From: Paracamarosporium sp. OC-R06-R3
Taxonomy: Eukaryota; Ascomycota; Dothideomycetes; Pleosporales; Didymosphaeriaceae
Assembly (NCBI GenBank): GCA_019828545.1
Contig: JACVRA010000150.1
Coordinates: 1 to 64,000, forward strand
Length of the DNA: 64,000 nucleotides
Direction: 5' to 3'
Within the stretch, counting starts at the first letter, position 1; each line of letters opens with the position of its first letter. The translations under genes were made by a program, and so were the position numbers. Below, in pieces: positions 23,684-34,403 of the stretch. The notes under the pieces were generated by a model that was not told the DNA's origin, did not search any database, and was given only the letters and a program-made list of their open reading frames with translations.

Positions 23684-24784
23684 CTAGTGGTAGCCATTTC
23701 CGTAGCCGTTCGTGTTGCCCGTGAAGTATGGATGGAGAACAGCTTGCTTGGCCGAGATACGACCGGCAGGGTCATAGACGAGCAGTGCATCAAGCAGGTC
23801 GAGTCCATAGTCATCCAAAGTGGTGACTGTGGTGGCAATGTCCTGCTTGTTCCACTTGGGAAACGAGGCCTTGTAGTCAGGGAACGAGGTGACGCCAGGC
23901 CAATCGATCTCCGTGGGTGTACCGAGAACGCTACCAAGTGTCAATGTGAGGGTACAGTACAAGGGGCCTTGATGTGCATACCGGAAGATCTTGAAGATCT
24001 CATCAATCTCAGAGTCACCGGGGAATAGAGGCTTGCGTGTGCACATCTCGGCGAAGATGCAGCCAACGGACCACATGTCCACACCAGTGGAGTACTGTCG
24101 GCCACCGAGTAGGATCTCTGGCGCACGATACCATAGCGTCACCACCTGCGAAAGTCAATAGCTGCTCAGCAACCATGGTGCATTCTACATACCTCGTGGG
24201 TATAAGTGCGCAGGGGCACGCCAAACGCGCGCGCCAGACCAAAATCTGCCAGTTTGAGGTTGCCTTCGGAATCGATCAATAAATTCTGCGGCTTCAGGTC
24301 GCGGTGCAGCACACGGTGCGCATGGCAGTACCGGATACCCTGGCATAGCTGTGTCATGAACTTCTTGACGACCTCTGGACCCAGAGTGACATCCAACCGA
24401 GAGCCATCCGGCAGCGCCTTGCCGCGGCCGCCCTGGCTGACAGGGAGGGCCTCCATGTACTTCTTGAGATCGACATCGAGGTACTCGAATACCAGGTACA
24501 GCTTGTGGCCATCGGCGTGCACAATGTTAAGGAGGCGGACGATATTGGTGTCGTTCATCTCCTTGAGCAGGGAGATTTCTCGGATTGCTGTCGACGGAAC
24601 ACCCTCGTCCTCGGCTTCGAGGCGGATCTTCTTGAGCGCCACGATGCGCTGGTCCTTGGTCGAAAGATCGCGGGCCTTGTACACGACACCGTATGTGCCT
24701 GGCACCCAATGTTAGCATCTCGACGGCGGCGGGAGACGGCCACTCACCCTCCCCGATCTTCTCCATCTTCTGGTAGTTCTCCAT
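23684..24784 (-). CDS. CDK1: Cyclin-dependent kinase 1 (Cdc28/Cdc2/NimX), 317 aa
   Basis: Four exons: 24784-24748, 24698-24193, 24145-23982 and 23930-23684; every junction is in phase. All Cdk1 hallmarks are present. These are GEGTYG at the glycine loop with the inhibitory Tyr, the cyclin-binding helix PSTAIRE, the catalytic [11 protein letters not shown], the activation-loop Thr in [16 protein letters not shown], and [13 protein letters not shown]. The first intron splits the glycine loop. An insert around [20 protein letters not shown] before the catalytic loop is typical of filamentous-fungal Cdk1. The protein drives the G1/S and G2/M transitions with cyclins. It diverges from the AlkB-type gene with 352 bases between starts. 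Confidence 0.96.
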
Positions 24785-25136
24785 GCTGGGCGGGTGAAGC
24801 GGCGGGAGTAAGGGATGGGGCACGCCGTTCAGAATCGATTGAAAGCGAGCGGCTTCAGGGCACGGGCGGCAGTCGACGCGTCAGGCTCCGGAGCGACGCA
24901 CGGAAATCCACTGCTGTTAGTATCCACGGGTTGGCTTGGGGAGCGGGGCGGTGGTGTTGTGCTCGAAAAGTGGTAGTAAACACACCCGCCAAGCGTCCGG
25001 CTCGGCTCAAACAAACGAGCACGCGTCGGGCGCGTCAGATCCGTCGCCCCTCCATGCCACCCACCATCACCGCCAATTCACCACTGCAAGCCGTGGTCAC
25101 GTTGTCCAGTAGCCGTCCTGCACGGCGCAGAGCACC
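24785..25136. promoter_or_regulatory. Divergent promoter region of CDK1 and the AlkB-type gene
   Basis: The 352 bases between the two start codons must carry both promoters. The region is GC-rich with no clear TATA box. Specific sites are not assigned. Confidence 0.6.
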
Positions 25137-26319
25137 ATGCCTGCGCTTGACCCGCACGAGCGCCCCCCGGAACACGTGCGCAATGTCTACAAAAAGTACC
25201 AGAGGATGAAGAGCCACGAGCTCGACCAGGACCCTGCAGTCGTGGATTTAGAGCGACATCCCATCGCAGACCCCCATGGCAAATTGCGCGTGGTCCAAGA
25301 GTGGGACCCCCAGCGATTGACCGCTACTTTTCGCCGATTTGGCGGTGACGACGCACCCTCGACTCAACCCTCCAAGCTGCCCGTCTACGAGCATGAGGAT
25401 ATGCCAGGTAGGTGACTGTTCTGCACCGAGCTTGGCGTTTGCGAACATGTAGTCTCTCCCTTTTATGGTACATCCTATCTCTCTCAATGCCATCAGTATC
25501 CATCAGTGTCATCTGGCCTGACATCAGCCAGGTCTCCTTGTCGTCCCCTCTCTCCTGCCTCCCGAGATCCAGCTTATACTACTCTCCCGTCTACTGCATC
25601 GCGACCTAGCACAGCCCTCTCATCTCACGAACATTCACACTCACTATGACCTCTCATACCCCTCTTCAGCATCCTCCTTTTTTGCATTACCTCCAACCTC
25701 CTCCGCAACCATCGCCCATCCTAAAGACCCCTGCGTTCATCGTCCACTAAACGTCTCTCAGCTCTTAAACAAGAAAATGCGCTGGATGACGCTTGGTGGC
25801 CAATACGATTGGACTGCGAAACGATATCCAGACGCTACGCCGCCATCGTTCCCTTCTGATGTAAAGGAATTGCTGGGACAAATCTTCACGAACACCAAAG
25901 CAGAGGCTGCAATCGTTAATCTGTACTCACCTGGCGACACGCTCAGCGTTCACCGCGACGTGGCCGAAAGTAGCGACACCGGTTTGATCAGCATGAGCCT
26001 CGGATGTGATGCAATCTTTGTCATCGGGACATCTTCCGGATCTGTAACGACGGTAGGCGGCGTTAAAAACAGCATACCTACGACCCCAGTGGGGGAGCGA
26101 GTGCTTGTATTGCGACTGCGATCTGGTAGTGCGGTCTACATGAGCGGCGCATCCCGCTTCGCATGGCATGGCGTTCCACAAGTTGTACCTGATACTTGCC
26201 CTACGTACCTCGAGAGCTGGCCCGCCGGCAAAAACGTAGGGGACAACGAGTTTGAGGCGTGGAGAGGGTGGATGGCGAGGAAAAGAATCAACGTTAATGT
26301 TCGTCAGATGTGGGATTGA
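25137..26319 (+). CDS. AlkB-family Fe(II)/2-oxoglutarate dioxygenase, 352 aa
   Basis: Two exons, 25137-25407 and 25532-26319; the intron begins GTAGGT and joins in phase (MPGLLVVPSLLPPE). The iron ligands are visible as His231 and Asp233 in SVHRDVAES and His303 in RFAWHGVP. The 2-oxoglutarate-binding pair is Arg342 and Arg348 in RINVNVR. The layout is that of the AlkB homolog 1 group, which removes methyl groups from nucleic-acid bases, in eukaryotes mainly in tRNA or mitochondrial DNA. The substrate here is not determined. No targeting signal is obvious. Confidence 0.9.
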
Positions 26320-26952
26320 GTGAAGGATTGGTAAAGTCGTAGCTTCAGGTACCTATCACCAACCAAGTCTCCAATTTTAATCGTTCTGTGTTCGACAACA
26401 GTCAAAATACTGCCAACTACTCGCGGTTGGCTTCGATCATTGATACGTGCGGAATTCGACACAGAAATCACTCCAGCATCCCTTGCACAAATTCTTGGGG
26501 CGGCCTTCAGAACCAAGCCCGAGACTGCGCTAACGCTTGCATAGCGCCTGGTATGTCGGCGAACTGGCCTTCGGCGCGAGTCCCGAGCAGTCTTGCAGCA
26601 AATTACGTCCAGCGTCAGCCTCCGCCCTCACCACGATTATTCGGCTGGGATCCAAATGCGGAACAGTTCCTGGCCCCGGCTTCACATCCAATTAAGAGTA
26701 GTGTGCGCGACCGCCGACCTAACAGATCTCGCATGCGCATCGCACTGCCCTGTTGCTAAGTTAGGCTGGATTCTATTCCCCGCTGACCTGAGTAGTCGCC
26801 GTGTAAAGGGAGGCGTAGCATTGTACGGCGAGCTACATGGCACAAGCCCGGCTCTTTTATATCAACAGTGACCTGTTTCAATCTTGTGCTCACCGGTATC
26901 TTCATTCTTTGTAATTCGAAATCAACAGCCAATCAACCCGTGTCTGCGCAAT
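26320..26952. other. Intergenic region upstream of the ABCG gene
   Basis: About 630 bases between two plus-strand genes. An open frame at 26388-26759 lacks any recognisable motif and is not accepted as a gene. Confidence 0.55.
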
Positions 26953-29045
26953 ATGGTTGTCTCTAAAGAGTCTTCTATTTTCGATGTGGAAAAAGATGCG
27001 GGCCACGACCGCTCCTACTTGAGCAACCAATCAGTGAACAGCTTTAGCTGGAGCAACATTGCAGTGACCGTCAAGGACCGCCACAACAAACAACCAATGG
27101 AGATTCTGTCGGATGTCTGCGGCCTTGTAGAGGCTGGTAAGTGGACTTGTTCATCACGTACCACGTACTTACATCTTTCCGTAGGCGAGATGTTGGCTCT
27201 TATGGGCCCTAGGTACGAATCTTCGATACCTTGATATACCCAATCTGACGATAATAGCGGTTCTGGAAAGACAACACTTCTCAATGTTTTGGCACACCGT
27301 GAAGCAACGATCGGTGCTTCAGTGTCAGGGCTAACATACGTTAATGGCGTTGAATCGAACCCAAAGCACTTCCGCAAGCTTTCCAGCTTTGTCGAACAGG
27401 AAGATGCACTCGTGGGGTCGCTCACTGTCCAGGAGACGCTGAGTTTTGCCGCCCGGCTCGCTCTTCCAAGGTAAAGCTACCCCCATTGCGATTGATGCGC
27501 CGCAGCGCGGCTGACAACTACCACAGCTCTGTATCGAAAACAGAACGAATCGCACGAATAAACGCCTTGATTGAATCATTTGGCCTGCGCAAGCAAGCGG
27601 ATACCTTGATAGGTACTCCCATCCGTAAGGGTGTGTCTGGTGGGCAAAAACGCAGGGTCAGCGTAGCCAGTCATTTGATCACCAGTCCAAAGATTCTGTT
27701 CCTAGACGAGCCGACCAGCGGGCTTGATTCTGCTGCGAGCTATGAAGTTATGAAATATGTTCGCATCGCCGCGAAAAAATACAAGGCCAGTCATTACCAA
27801 AAGAACCTATGCCGTGGCTAACTGAACGATCAGATATTGGTGATCGCCTCCATTCACCAGCCGTCCACGACCACGTTCGAGCTATTTGATCAGCTATTAC
27901 TTCTATCGCGCGGCAAGACAGTCTACAATGGTCCGATTACAGGTATCCGCGATTATTTCGCAAGCACTGGATTCGAGATGCCCATCTACATCAACCCCGC
28001 GGAGTACATCATCCAATTAGTCAACATCGACTTTTCTCAAGACCAAGTAGAAGCGGCAGACAGGCTTGGCCAGCTCTACGCATCCTGGGCTGGATCAAGG
28101 CAAGCTGCAAACCTACAATTCCGCCTTGACCATAGCAGACAATCTGGCACAGCTCTCATACACGATCGCGTCCACCTCTCGGCCAATCCCTACCTCCTCC
28201 CTTTCACGCTCATGCACCGCTCCTTTATCAAATCCTACCGCGACGTCGTCGCATATGGCATCAGGATAGCGATGTACGTCTGTCTGGCAATTTTAATGGG
28301 GACCATCTGGCTACGCCTGTCTCCCACCCAGTCCAATATCACAGCATTCACAAACGCTATATTCTTCGGTGGTGCTTTTATGTCCTTCATGGCTGTTGCG
28401 TACATACCCGCCTACCTCGAGGACCTCTCTTTATATACGAAAGAGCGGCTCAATGGTCTCTACGGCCCCACAGCTTTCATGCTAGCGAACTTCCTTGTCG
28501 GTATCCCTTACCTATTTATCATTACGCTATTATTTTCCCTGGTTGCGTACTGGCTAGGAAACTTCCGTCCCGGCGCCGACGCATTCTGGACATGGATCAT
28601 GTGGTTGTTTCTGGATCTACTCGCCGCTGAGTCCCTGGTTGTGCTTCTCTCTAGCCTGGTTCCCATCTTTGTCATCGCGCTTGCGGCAACTGCTTTCGCA
28701 AACGGGCTATGGATGTGCGTAAATGGCTTCATGGTTGAACCGCAAACACTCAATGTCTTCTGGCGGTATACGTTTCACTATATTGACTATCAGGCGTACG
28801 TGTTCCGAGGCATGATGGTAAACGAATTTGGAAAGAGAAACTATGCGTGTGAGGTTGTGGAGGGCGCGTGCCGGTGTACTTATGCAAGCCCGTTGCAGGG
28901 CCAGTGCATGGTTGAGGGGACGGCTGTACTGGAGAGGTATAATTTTGGCACTGAGAATACGGGGAAATATGTGGGGTACATGTTGCTTATTATATTTGGG
29001 TATCGAGTGCTTGGGTGGGTGGTATTATACGTGAAGAAGCATTGA
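26953..29045 (+). CDS. ABCG-type half transporter, 631 aa
   Basis: Five exons: 26953-27136, 27185-27212 (28 bases), 27258-27470, 27527-27785 and 27834-29045. One nucleotide-binding domain precedes one membrane domain: Walker A completed across introns 2 and 3 (GPSGSGKTTLLN), signature VSGGQKRRVS, Walker B ILFLDEPTSGLDSA and the switch His in ASIHQPST. About six membrane segments follow, with a Cys-rich extracellular loop near the C terminus (CEVVEGACRCTYASPLQGQC). This is the order of white/ABCG half transporters, which dimerise to export lipids, sterols or metabolites. The fourth intron (27786-27833) starts GCCAGT rather than GT but has a good branch site (GGCTAAC) and CAG; with it the gene is intact. 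Confidence 0.88.
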
Positions 29046-29672
29046 ACTTTCTGGTGGTAGGGATGAGACAAATAGGCTGCTGGCTTTTTTTTTTTATTTC
29101 TATTGTACCTTGACAAGGCGTCGTCCTCTTTTCCGAAGGTTTTTACTTCCTGTTTAGGCACCATCCCGCTCATCTCACCCCAAGGTTCACCTTTGTCCCA
29201 TTCTTCTATGCGAGCACGTAATGCCTTTCCAAATCTCGATATATCCGAATCCACTCAAAACTTTCTTCAGCTGCTTCTTGAGCGAGGCTAATGCCAATGC
29301 CCAATTTTATGTCTATTAGTATCTCTATCTCTCTGTTAGAAGTTAGGTCGTATCAGAGCCGTGAGAGCAGCTTTCTTGGCGTTGGGAGATGCATGACATC
29401 GTGCCAAGATCGTATATGACATGGACAATGAGTATTGTTCGCCAAAGATCAGAGTGTCGTTATCTTGAATTGCGAAGCACTGCATTAGACAATGCATGCC
29501 CAATCAAAACGTTTCTAGTTCTACACCGTGAAAAGGTGGAGCCGTTGGTCTTTTGAGCGGAATATCAAGTGCCGCAAGTTGCGCGGCGGAACCGCTTAAC
29601 AGTCTCGGATGTTTCGATCAGTCATCGAAGGCTAACGAAAGTATAGCTTTACAAGCGAGTATGTCTTCATGT
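29046..29672. other. Convergent intergenic region between the ABCG and CWC16-family genes
   Basis: About 630 bases between converging stop codons. A minus-strand open stretch near 29254-29080 has a charged, protein-like sequence but no ATG, and is discussed as a finding. Otherwise empty. Confidence 0.5.
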
Positions 29673-30734
29673 TCAATCCGAGTCGTAGTCAACTAGAGCG
29701 TTGGCCAAGGCTGATTTCTTTAATGGAACATTTGCCGAGTGGTTATCGGTGGGTGGTCGCATTGCTGGTAACGGTGTTGCTGAATTGGAAGAAGCACCTT
29801 CGCCTCGTTTGCGTTTGATGCCTAAACTCAGCTTTGGTGAATTCTTTGCCTCTGCAGACAGGAATGGGTCGATCGACGCTCTTGTGTTTCCAATAAGCGA
29901 TTGCTGTAAGCCCTGACGGCTCTTCTCTGCGGAAACCTCTGCTTTAAGTTTCTTCTTCGAGCCCATCTCAGTCATCACTATCGTCGCCTTCGCGCTCGTG
30001 AACAACGGCCGTCTCACCGCTTCTTTTATCCCACCATCCACTGTGCCTGCGCCGTATTCAACCAGCTTCGCCCGCAAATCATCCGTCTCGGCCACATCTG
30101 CGATCTCATACCCAAAGCTAAACTTTTCCTGCATTCCCTCCTTCAGCTTGTCTTCCTTCTTCCACTCCTTCCTCTTTTCCCTAAATCCTCGCCTCATCTT
30201 CGCATTGATATCGTACGGATCCCGCCATACCTCTGCTGCCTCATACAATTCTTCTACCCTCTTGTCATGAATCTTCTGCTCTCCTTTCTCTTCGATCTTC
30301 CCTTCGAAGCTCGCAAACGCATCTGCCCTCCTTTTCTCTCTCTCCTCCTCTGTCAAGAACTTCAAGTCTCCCTCTCCCTGTATGTCTTCTCCGTAATCGC
30401 GCCGCTTTGCACCCTCCACAACAACATACTCGGCATTCTTTGGATCCGTGCGAATCTCCCACCATTTACCGCACGCCGTATGCTTCATGCGGAAACTCCA
30501 GACCGGCGTTGAGTAGTAGTTGCCTACTTTCTTCTTCTCGGCATTAAATCGCACACCTTGGCCGACGATGGCGGGCGGGGTGCAGTGCGAGCACCATACT
30601 GCGAAGGGGAGCTCGAAGCGTACGATGAGGGCGCCGCCTTTTTTGGCGCGCGAACCGAGCGGGTTCGAGGTATTGAATGTTGGGGCATTGGAAGCGTCCG
30701 GCGGGTAGTATCTACCCATGTTGAAGCCCTGCAT
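29673..30734 (-). CDS. CWC16/Yju2-family splicing factor (CCDC130/YJU2B-like), 353 aa
   Basis: Single exon. The start at 30734 gives MQGFNMGRYYPPD, matching the family's conserved beginning; the frame is open upstream to 30893 but that part is unlike the family. The zinc-binding core is AVWCSHC, then GVRFNAEKKKVGNYYSTPVW, then FRMKHTACGKWWEIRTDP and EYVVVEGAKRRDYGED. Residues from about 125 on are charged and helical, ending with a basic Ser-rich tail. CWC16 proteins are spliceosome components acting around the first catalytic step. The second Cys pair appears as HxxC rather than CxxC. Confidence 0.9.
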   Translation of the reverse strand: MQGFNMGRYYPPDASNAPTFNTSNPLGSRAKKGGALIVRFELPFAVWCSHCTPPAIVGQGVRFNAEKKKVGNYYSTPVWSFRMKHTACGKWWEIRTDPKNAEYVVVEGAKRRDYGEDIQGEGDLKFLTEEEREKRRADAFASFEGKIEEKGEQKIHDKRVEELYEAAEVWRDPYDINAKMRRGFREKRKEWKKEDKLKEGMQEKFSFGYEIADVAETDDLRAKLVEYGAGTVDGGIKEAVRRPLFTSAKATIVMTEMGSKKKLKAEVSAEKSRQGLQQSLIGNTRASIDPFLSAEAKNSPKLSLGIKRKRGEGASSNSATPLPAMRPPTDNHSANVPLKKSALANALVDYDSD

Positions 30735-31530
30735 GATGGGCGAGGTAAACGGAGGGTGTGCGCCGAGGATATTGTTGTCGTGGTGTAGGGTTGTGGATTG
30801 AAGCGGGGGGAAAGTCGGAGATATGTGGCGGTGGTGGCTGTACCGTCGATCTCCCGCAGTACTCGAAACTAAAGAGGGCGTCGACACAAACAACTCCTAA
30901 TCAACGTTGGGACATGATTGAAGATCGTAACACAATGCCAGTAGAGCATAGACATTTTCTGAGAGGCTTAGCTATATGAGCGCATGTTACCAAGAAATTC
31001 ATCTGTACTACATTTACGTCATTGCAAGCTCATACCCATGCTCACGAACCCAACTCTACAAAACCTACGGTTTTCTTACCCTTTGCTCACATCCTCCATT
31101 CTATCATCCTCACTGCCGCAACTTTCCCAGACAGGAAGGTTGATTAAGGTTGACTGTGGATTACAGCACTAAAAGGCTTGTCTTTGTTGCCCTTTCGCCG
31201 CGCTAGGCTTACCTTATGAGGTAAGGTGAGACGTGAGATGTCCCGGCTACAGTTCTTCTGCGTTCCATGCATATATGGTTGATACGTACTGAATCTATAT
31301 ACACTAAGAAATGCTTACGATAGCTGATGGGTAGAGTAGAGAGAAGTGAACCAGGATTTTTTTGTGGTCTATATGCTAATTCCATGTAACAATGCCAACC
31401 CAATCCACAGACACTGGCCTTATCTTCACACGGCATGCTCCCCCTGAAGCTAACGGAAACAATCGCAGCCTAAGCTGTGGCGATTCGCTCGCGATCTGTT
31501 ATAGCTCAATAGCTAGCTTTTGTCATCCGC
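30735..31530. other. Intergenic region between the CWC16-family gene and SUP35
   Basis: About 800 bases holding the presumed CWC16-family promoter (with a possible 5' leader) and the SUP35 3' flank. AT-richer than neighbours. No gene, repeat or RNA recognised. Confidence 0.55.
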
Positions 31531-33930
31531 TTAAGCAGTGGCGGCATCATCCGTGATCAGTTTAGTGATTTTACCAATGGCAATGGTTTGTCCTTGGTCA
31601 CTATCAAATAGTCAGCATGTATGCAAGAACAGTTCAGGATATGGTAAGGCCTACCGAAGTGTGAAGCGACCAAGCTGTGGGTAATCCTCAAAGCGTTCAA
31701 CGCAAAGAGCGCCAGCAGTGCCGGTGACGTCGAGTCGCGCGATGATCGACATGCCTCTCGTGGCGAATCCGGGTGCTTTCTTACTCTTCCTGCCAGTCCC
31801 CTTTTCAAGCTTGTGGAGTAAGGCACCGAACGTGACCTCTTCTTGAGCGGCGTGCACGTGCAGGACACAGTTATAACCCGCTGTAAGAATACTTTTCAGG
31901 TCCAAAAGAACAATCTGGGCCTCAAACGATGACACGCAGTGTACAGGTCGCTTAGGGGAGCAGAGGACAAATCCAGGAAGAATGTCTTCTTCTTCTACAC
32001 CACGGAGTCGAACACGGACTTGATCACCACATGCGGCTCCGGCGATCTCATCTTCCTGCTCGCCGTAAAGAGCGGAAATGGAAATGGTCTCTCGGTTGGG
32101 CATCATGAGGTACTTGCCTTCCTTTTTGATGACACCGGATTCGATTTTGCCCTGCACACTTGTTAGCATACGATGTAGTTGGGGTACTGCCGACCTTTGC
32201 AGTCTCTATTACGTGAAATATAGGGTACCGGAAGGTTTGGCAAGATGCGGGACGAGGGCAAAGCTTACTTCAATCATAGTACCAAGATCTCGATACTTGG
32301 CAGAAATCGGCATCATAAAGGGTGCGTTAAGCTTTCTCTCGAGAGCCTTCATGTTGTCAAGATACTCAAGTAAAGATGGGCCGTCGTACCACGGAGCAAG
32401 ATCCTTGGAGACCCTGTCTTTGATACCCACGGTCGTTTGAGCGCTGATAGGCATGAATGCGACATCAGTCTTAGGGTTGTAGCCAACGCCCTTCAAGAAC
32501 TGTGTAAGCTTTGTCGTGCACTCTTTGTATCGCTCCTCCGACCATTCCACGGTCGGGTCGTCCATCTTGTTGACAGCCACCACAAGCTTGTTCACACCCT
32601 GGGTCTTAGCCAACATAGCATGCTCACGGGTCTGACCGCCTTTCTCGAAACCGGTCTCGTACTCACCCTTACGGGCAGAGATGACCAAAATTCCGACGTC
32701 GGCCTGAGCCGCACCGCCAATCATGCTCGGAACGTACGTCTTGTGGCCTGGTGCATCGAGAATAGAGTATCGTCGCTTGTCCGTCTCGAAGAATCCTCTA
32801 CCGACTTCTACAGTTTTACCCTTGGATCGTTCTTCCTTGGTTAGATCCAAAGCCCACGAAAGGTACCACGTCTCGCGACCAGCGTCTTTGGCTTCCCTCT
32901 TGTCTATGTAGCAATTAGCTAGCGATCATCGTCAATAATATTGGATTCACTTGCATTTGTCCATAGTCCGCTCATCGACCATACCAGTGGCGTAAAGGAT
33001 GCTCCCACCAAGAGTAGACTTGCCGGCATCAACGTGGCCAAGGAAGATGACGTTTATGTGCTCTTTTCCGTACATCTCAGCAAGAACCGCTTCGTCGACA
33101 TCTTCTTCCTGCTCTTTTTCAAGGTCGACCACTTGTCTCTTGCTCTCGGCAGCTCGGCTAGGCGAGCTGCGGCCCGTTGAAGGGGTGGGTGAAGTCCTCC
33201 CGGTTGGGGTGGCGGCCTTGGTGGGTTCGCCCGTTTTCTCGATCGCCACCGCTGCAGCAACCTTTGCTCCAGCCTCGGGGGCCTTGGTGTCAACATTGTC
33301 CTTGGCAGTAGGTGCAGCGGCGGGTGCGGCGCCCAGACTCAGGACCTTTGTGCCGCCAGCCTTCTCCACCTTGGGGGCAACGGTATCGGCGCCGATGGAT
33401 AGAACTTTGGCCTTGGGCGTAGCATCTCCTCCGATGCTCAAAACCTTCGCTTTAGGCTCAGCATCCTTCTTCGGCTGGGCAGCTGGGGCGGCTGGTGTGT
33501 TGCTGTCGCCCGCTGCTGGTCTCTTTGCGATCTGAACAGGGGCCTGACGCTGTTGTTGCTGCTGTTGAGGCTGGAAATTCTGCTGCTGTTGGTAGTTGTA
33601 TTGGCCCCCATAGCCCTGCTGGCCGTATTGCTGTTGTCCGTACTGTGCATACTGAGGGTAGCCCTGCTGGCCGTATTGCTGGTAGTTGCTGTACCCTTGC
33701 TGGGGGTATTGCTGTCCATATTGCCCGTATTGCTGGTATCCTCCGCCGTACTGCTGGTATTGCTGCCCGGGCGTGAACGACTGCGCGCCGGGCGTGAAAG
33801 ACGATGCGCCCGGAGTGAACGAGGCCCCGCCAGGTCTGAATTGGCCTTGGGTGTTGCTGCTGTTGTTGATGTTGAGGTTCTGCGCCTGCTGCGACAGCTG
33901 GTCCTCCTCTTGCTCCCACGAGTCTGCCAT
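31531..33930 (-). CDS. SUP35: Translation release factor eRF3 (Sup35), 725 aa
   Basis: Four exons: 33930-32955, 32903-32269, 32151-31655 and 31600-31531, all in phase. Residues 1-130 are Gln/Tyr/Gly/Asn-rich with QQYGQ-like and SFTPGA-like repeats, a prion-like domain; residues about 130-265 are Ala/Lys/Pro-rich with three KVLS(I/L)G motifs. The GTPase begins about 290 (GHVDAGKST), with DAPGH and NKMD, then the two beta-barrel domains ending GRFTLRDQGQTIAIGKI. eRF3 with eRF1 releases finished peptides at stop codons. The first intron is GC-AG: donor GCAAGT at 32954, acceptor TAG. It restores TMDKYKREAKDAGRETWYLS, the conserved eRF3 switch region, whereas a GT donor two bases away breaks the frame. 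Confidence 0.96.
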
Positions 33931-33960
33931 AGCGTGCGTGTGTGCGTGTGTGCGTGTGCG
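33931..33960 (+). repeat. GTGTGC microsatellite in the SUP35 5' leader
   Basis: Alternating GCGTGT/GTGC units directly preceding the SUP35 start codon on the minus strand. Confidence 0.8.
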
Positions 33961-34403
33961 GGGGCGCGGGGCGTATCCAAAATCGGGCTCGTACTCAGAT
34001 ACGAATGTGCGGGCCCAAAGGGTGTGCTCGTGTGTGTGTAGCGATGGAGGAAAAGGAACGACCCCGGCGTTTTATGGAGCTGGCGTTGAGGGCGCCGGAC
34101 AGGTGCGAAGGCAAAAAGTCGTGCGGTTGTGGTGGGCCCCTCTGACGCGGGGCAAATGCTGGGCAGCGACTTCTGTGGCTGGTGGGTGCCTTCCGCGCCT
34201 GACTCCGACAAGGAATCCCAAACAAAGACGGGTGCGTGCCTTGAGACAGCAAACTGCGCCGAGATGGTGCTTCTTTCTCCCCGCCCTTCCCCTGTCACTG
34301 CGAGCCCAATTCAACTTTCCGGGCGTTGAAAGCGCGCTGCTCTTTGGAGCATCGCCTCTTCCACCAAGCCCTGCCCCGTTGATTGGTGCCCCAAGCCATC
34401 AAC
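33931..34403. promoter_or_regulatory. Divergent promoter region of SUP35 and YRB30
   Basis: About 470 bases between the two start codons. A GTGTGC-type microsatellite (33931-33960) is immediately upstream of the SUP35 start. An inverted CCAAT motif (GATTGG) lies at 34381, about 23 bases before the YRB30 start. Function of either is unproven. Confidence 0.6.

Noticed and set aside
26388..26759. Plus-strand open frame of 123 codons upstream of the ABCG gene
   Set aside because: No motif, no splice partners and noise-like composition.
33438..34298. Alternative minus-strand frame across the SUP35 N terminus and its promoter
   Set aside because: It is the Sup35 Gln/Tyr-rich DNA read out of frame, giving Ser/Thr/Asn runs; the true frame continues into the GTPase domain.
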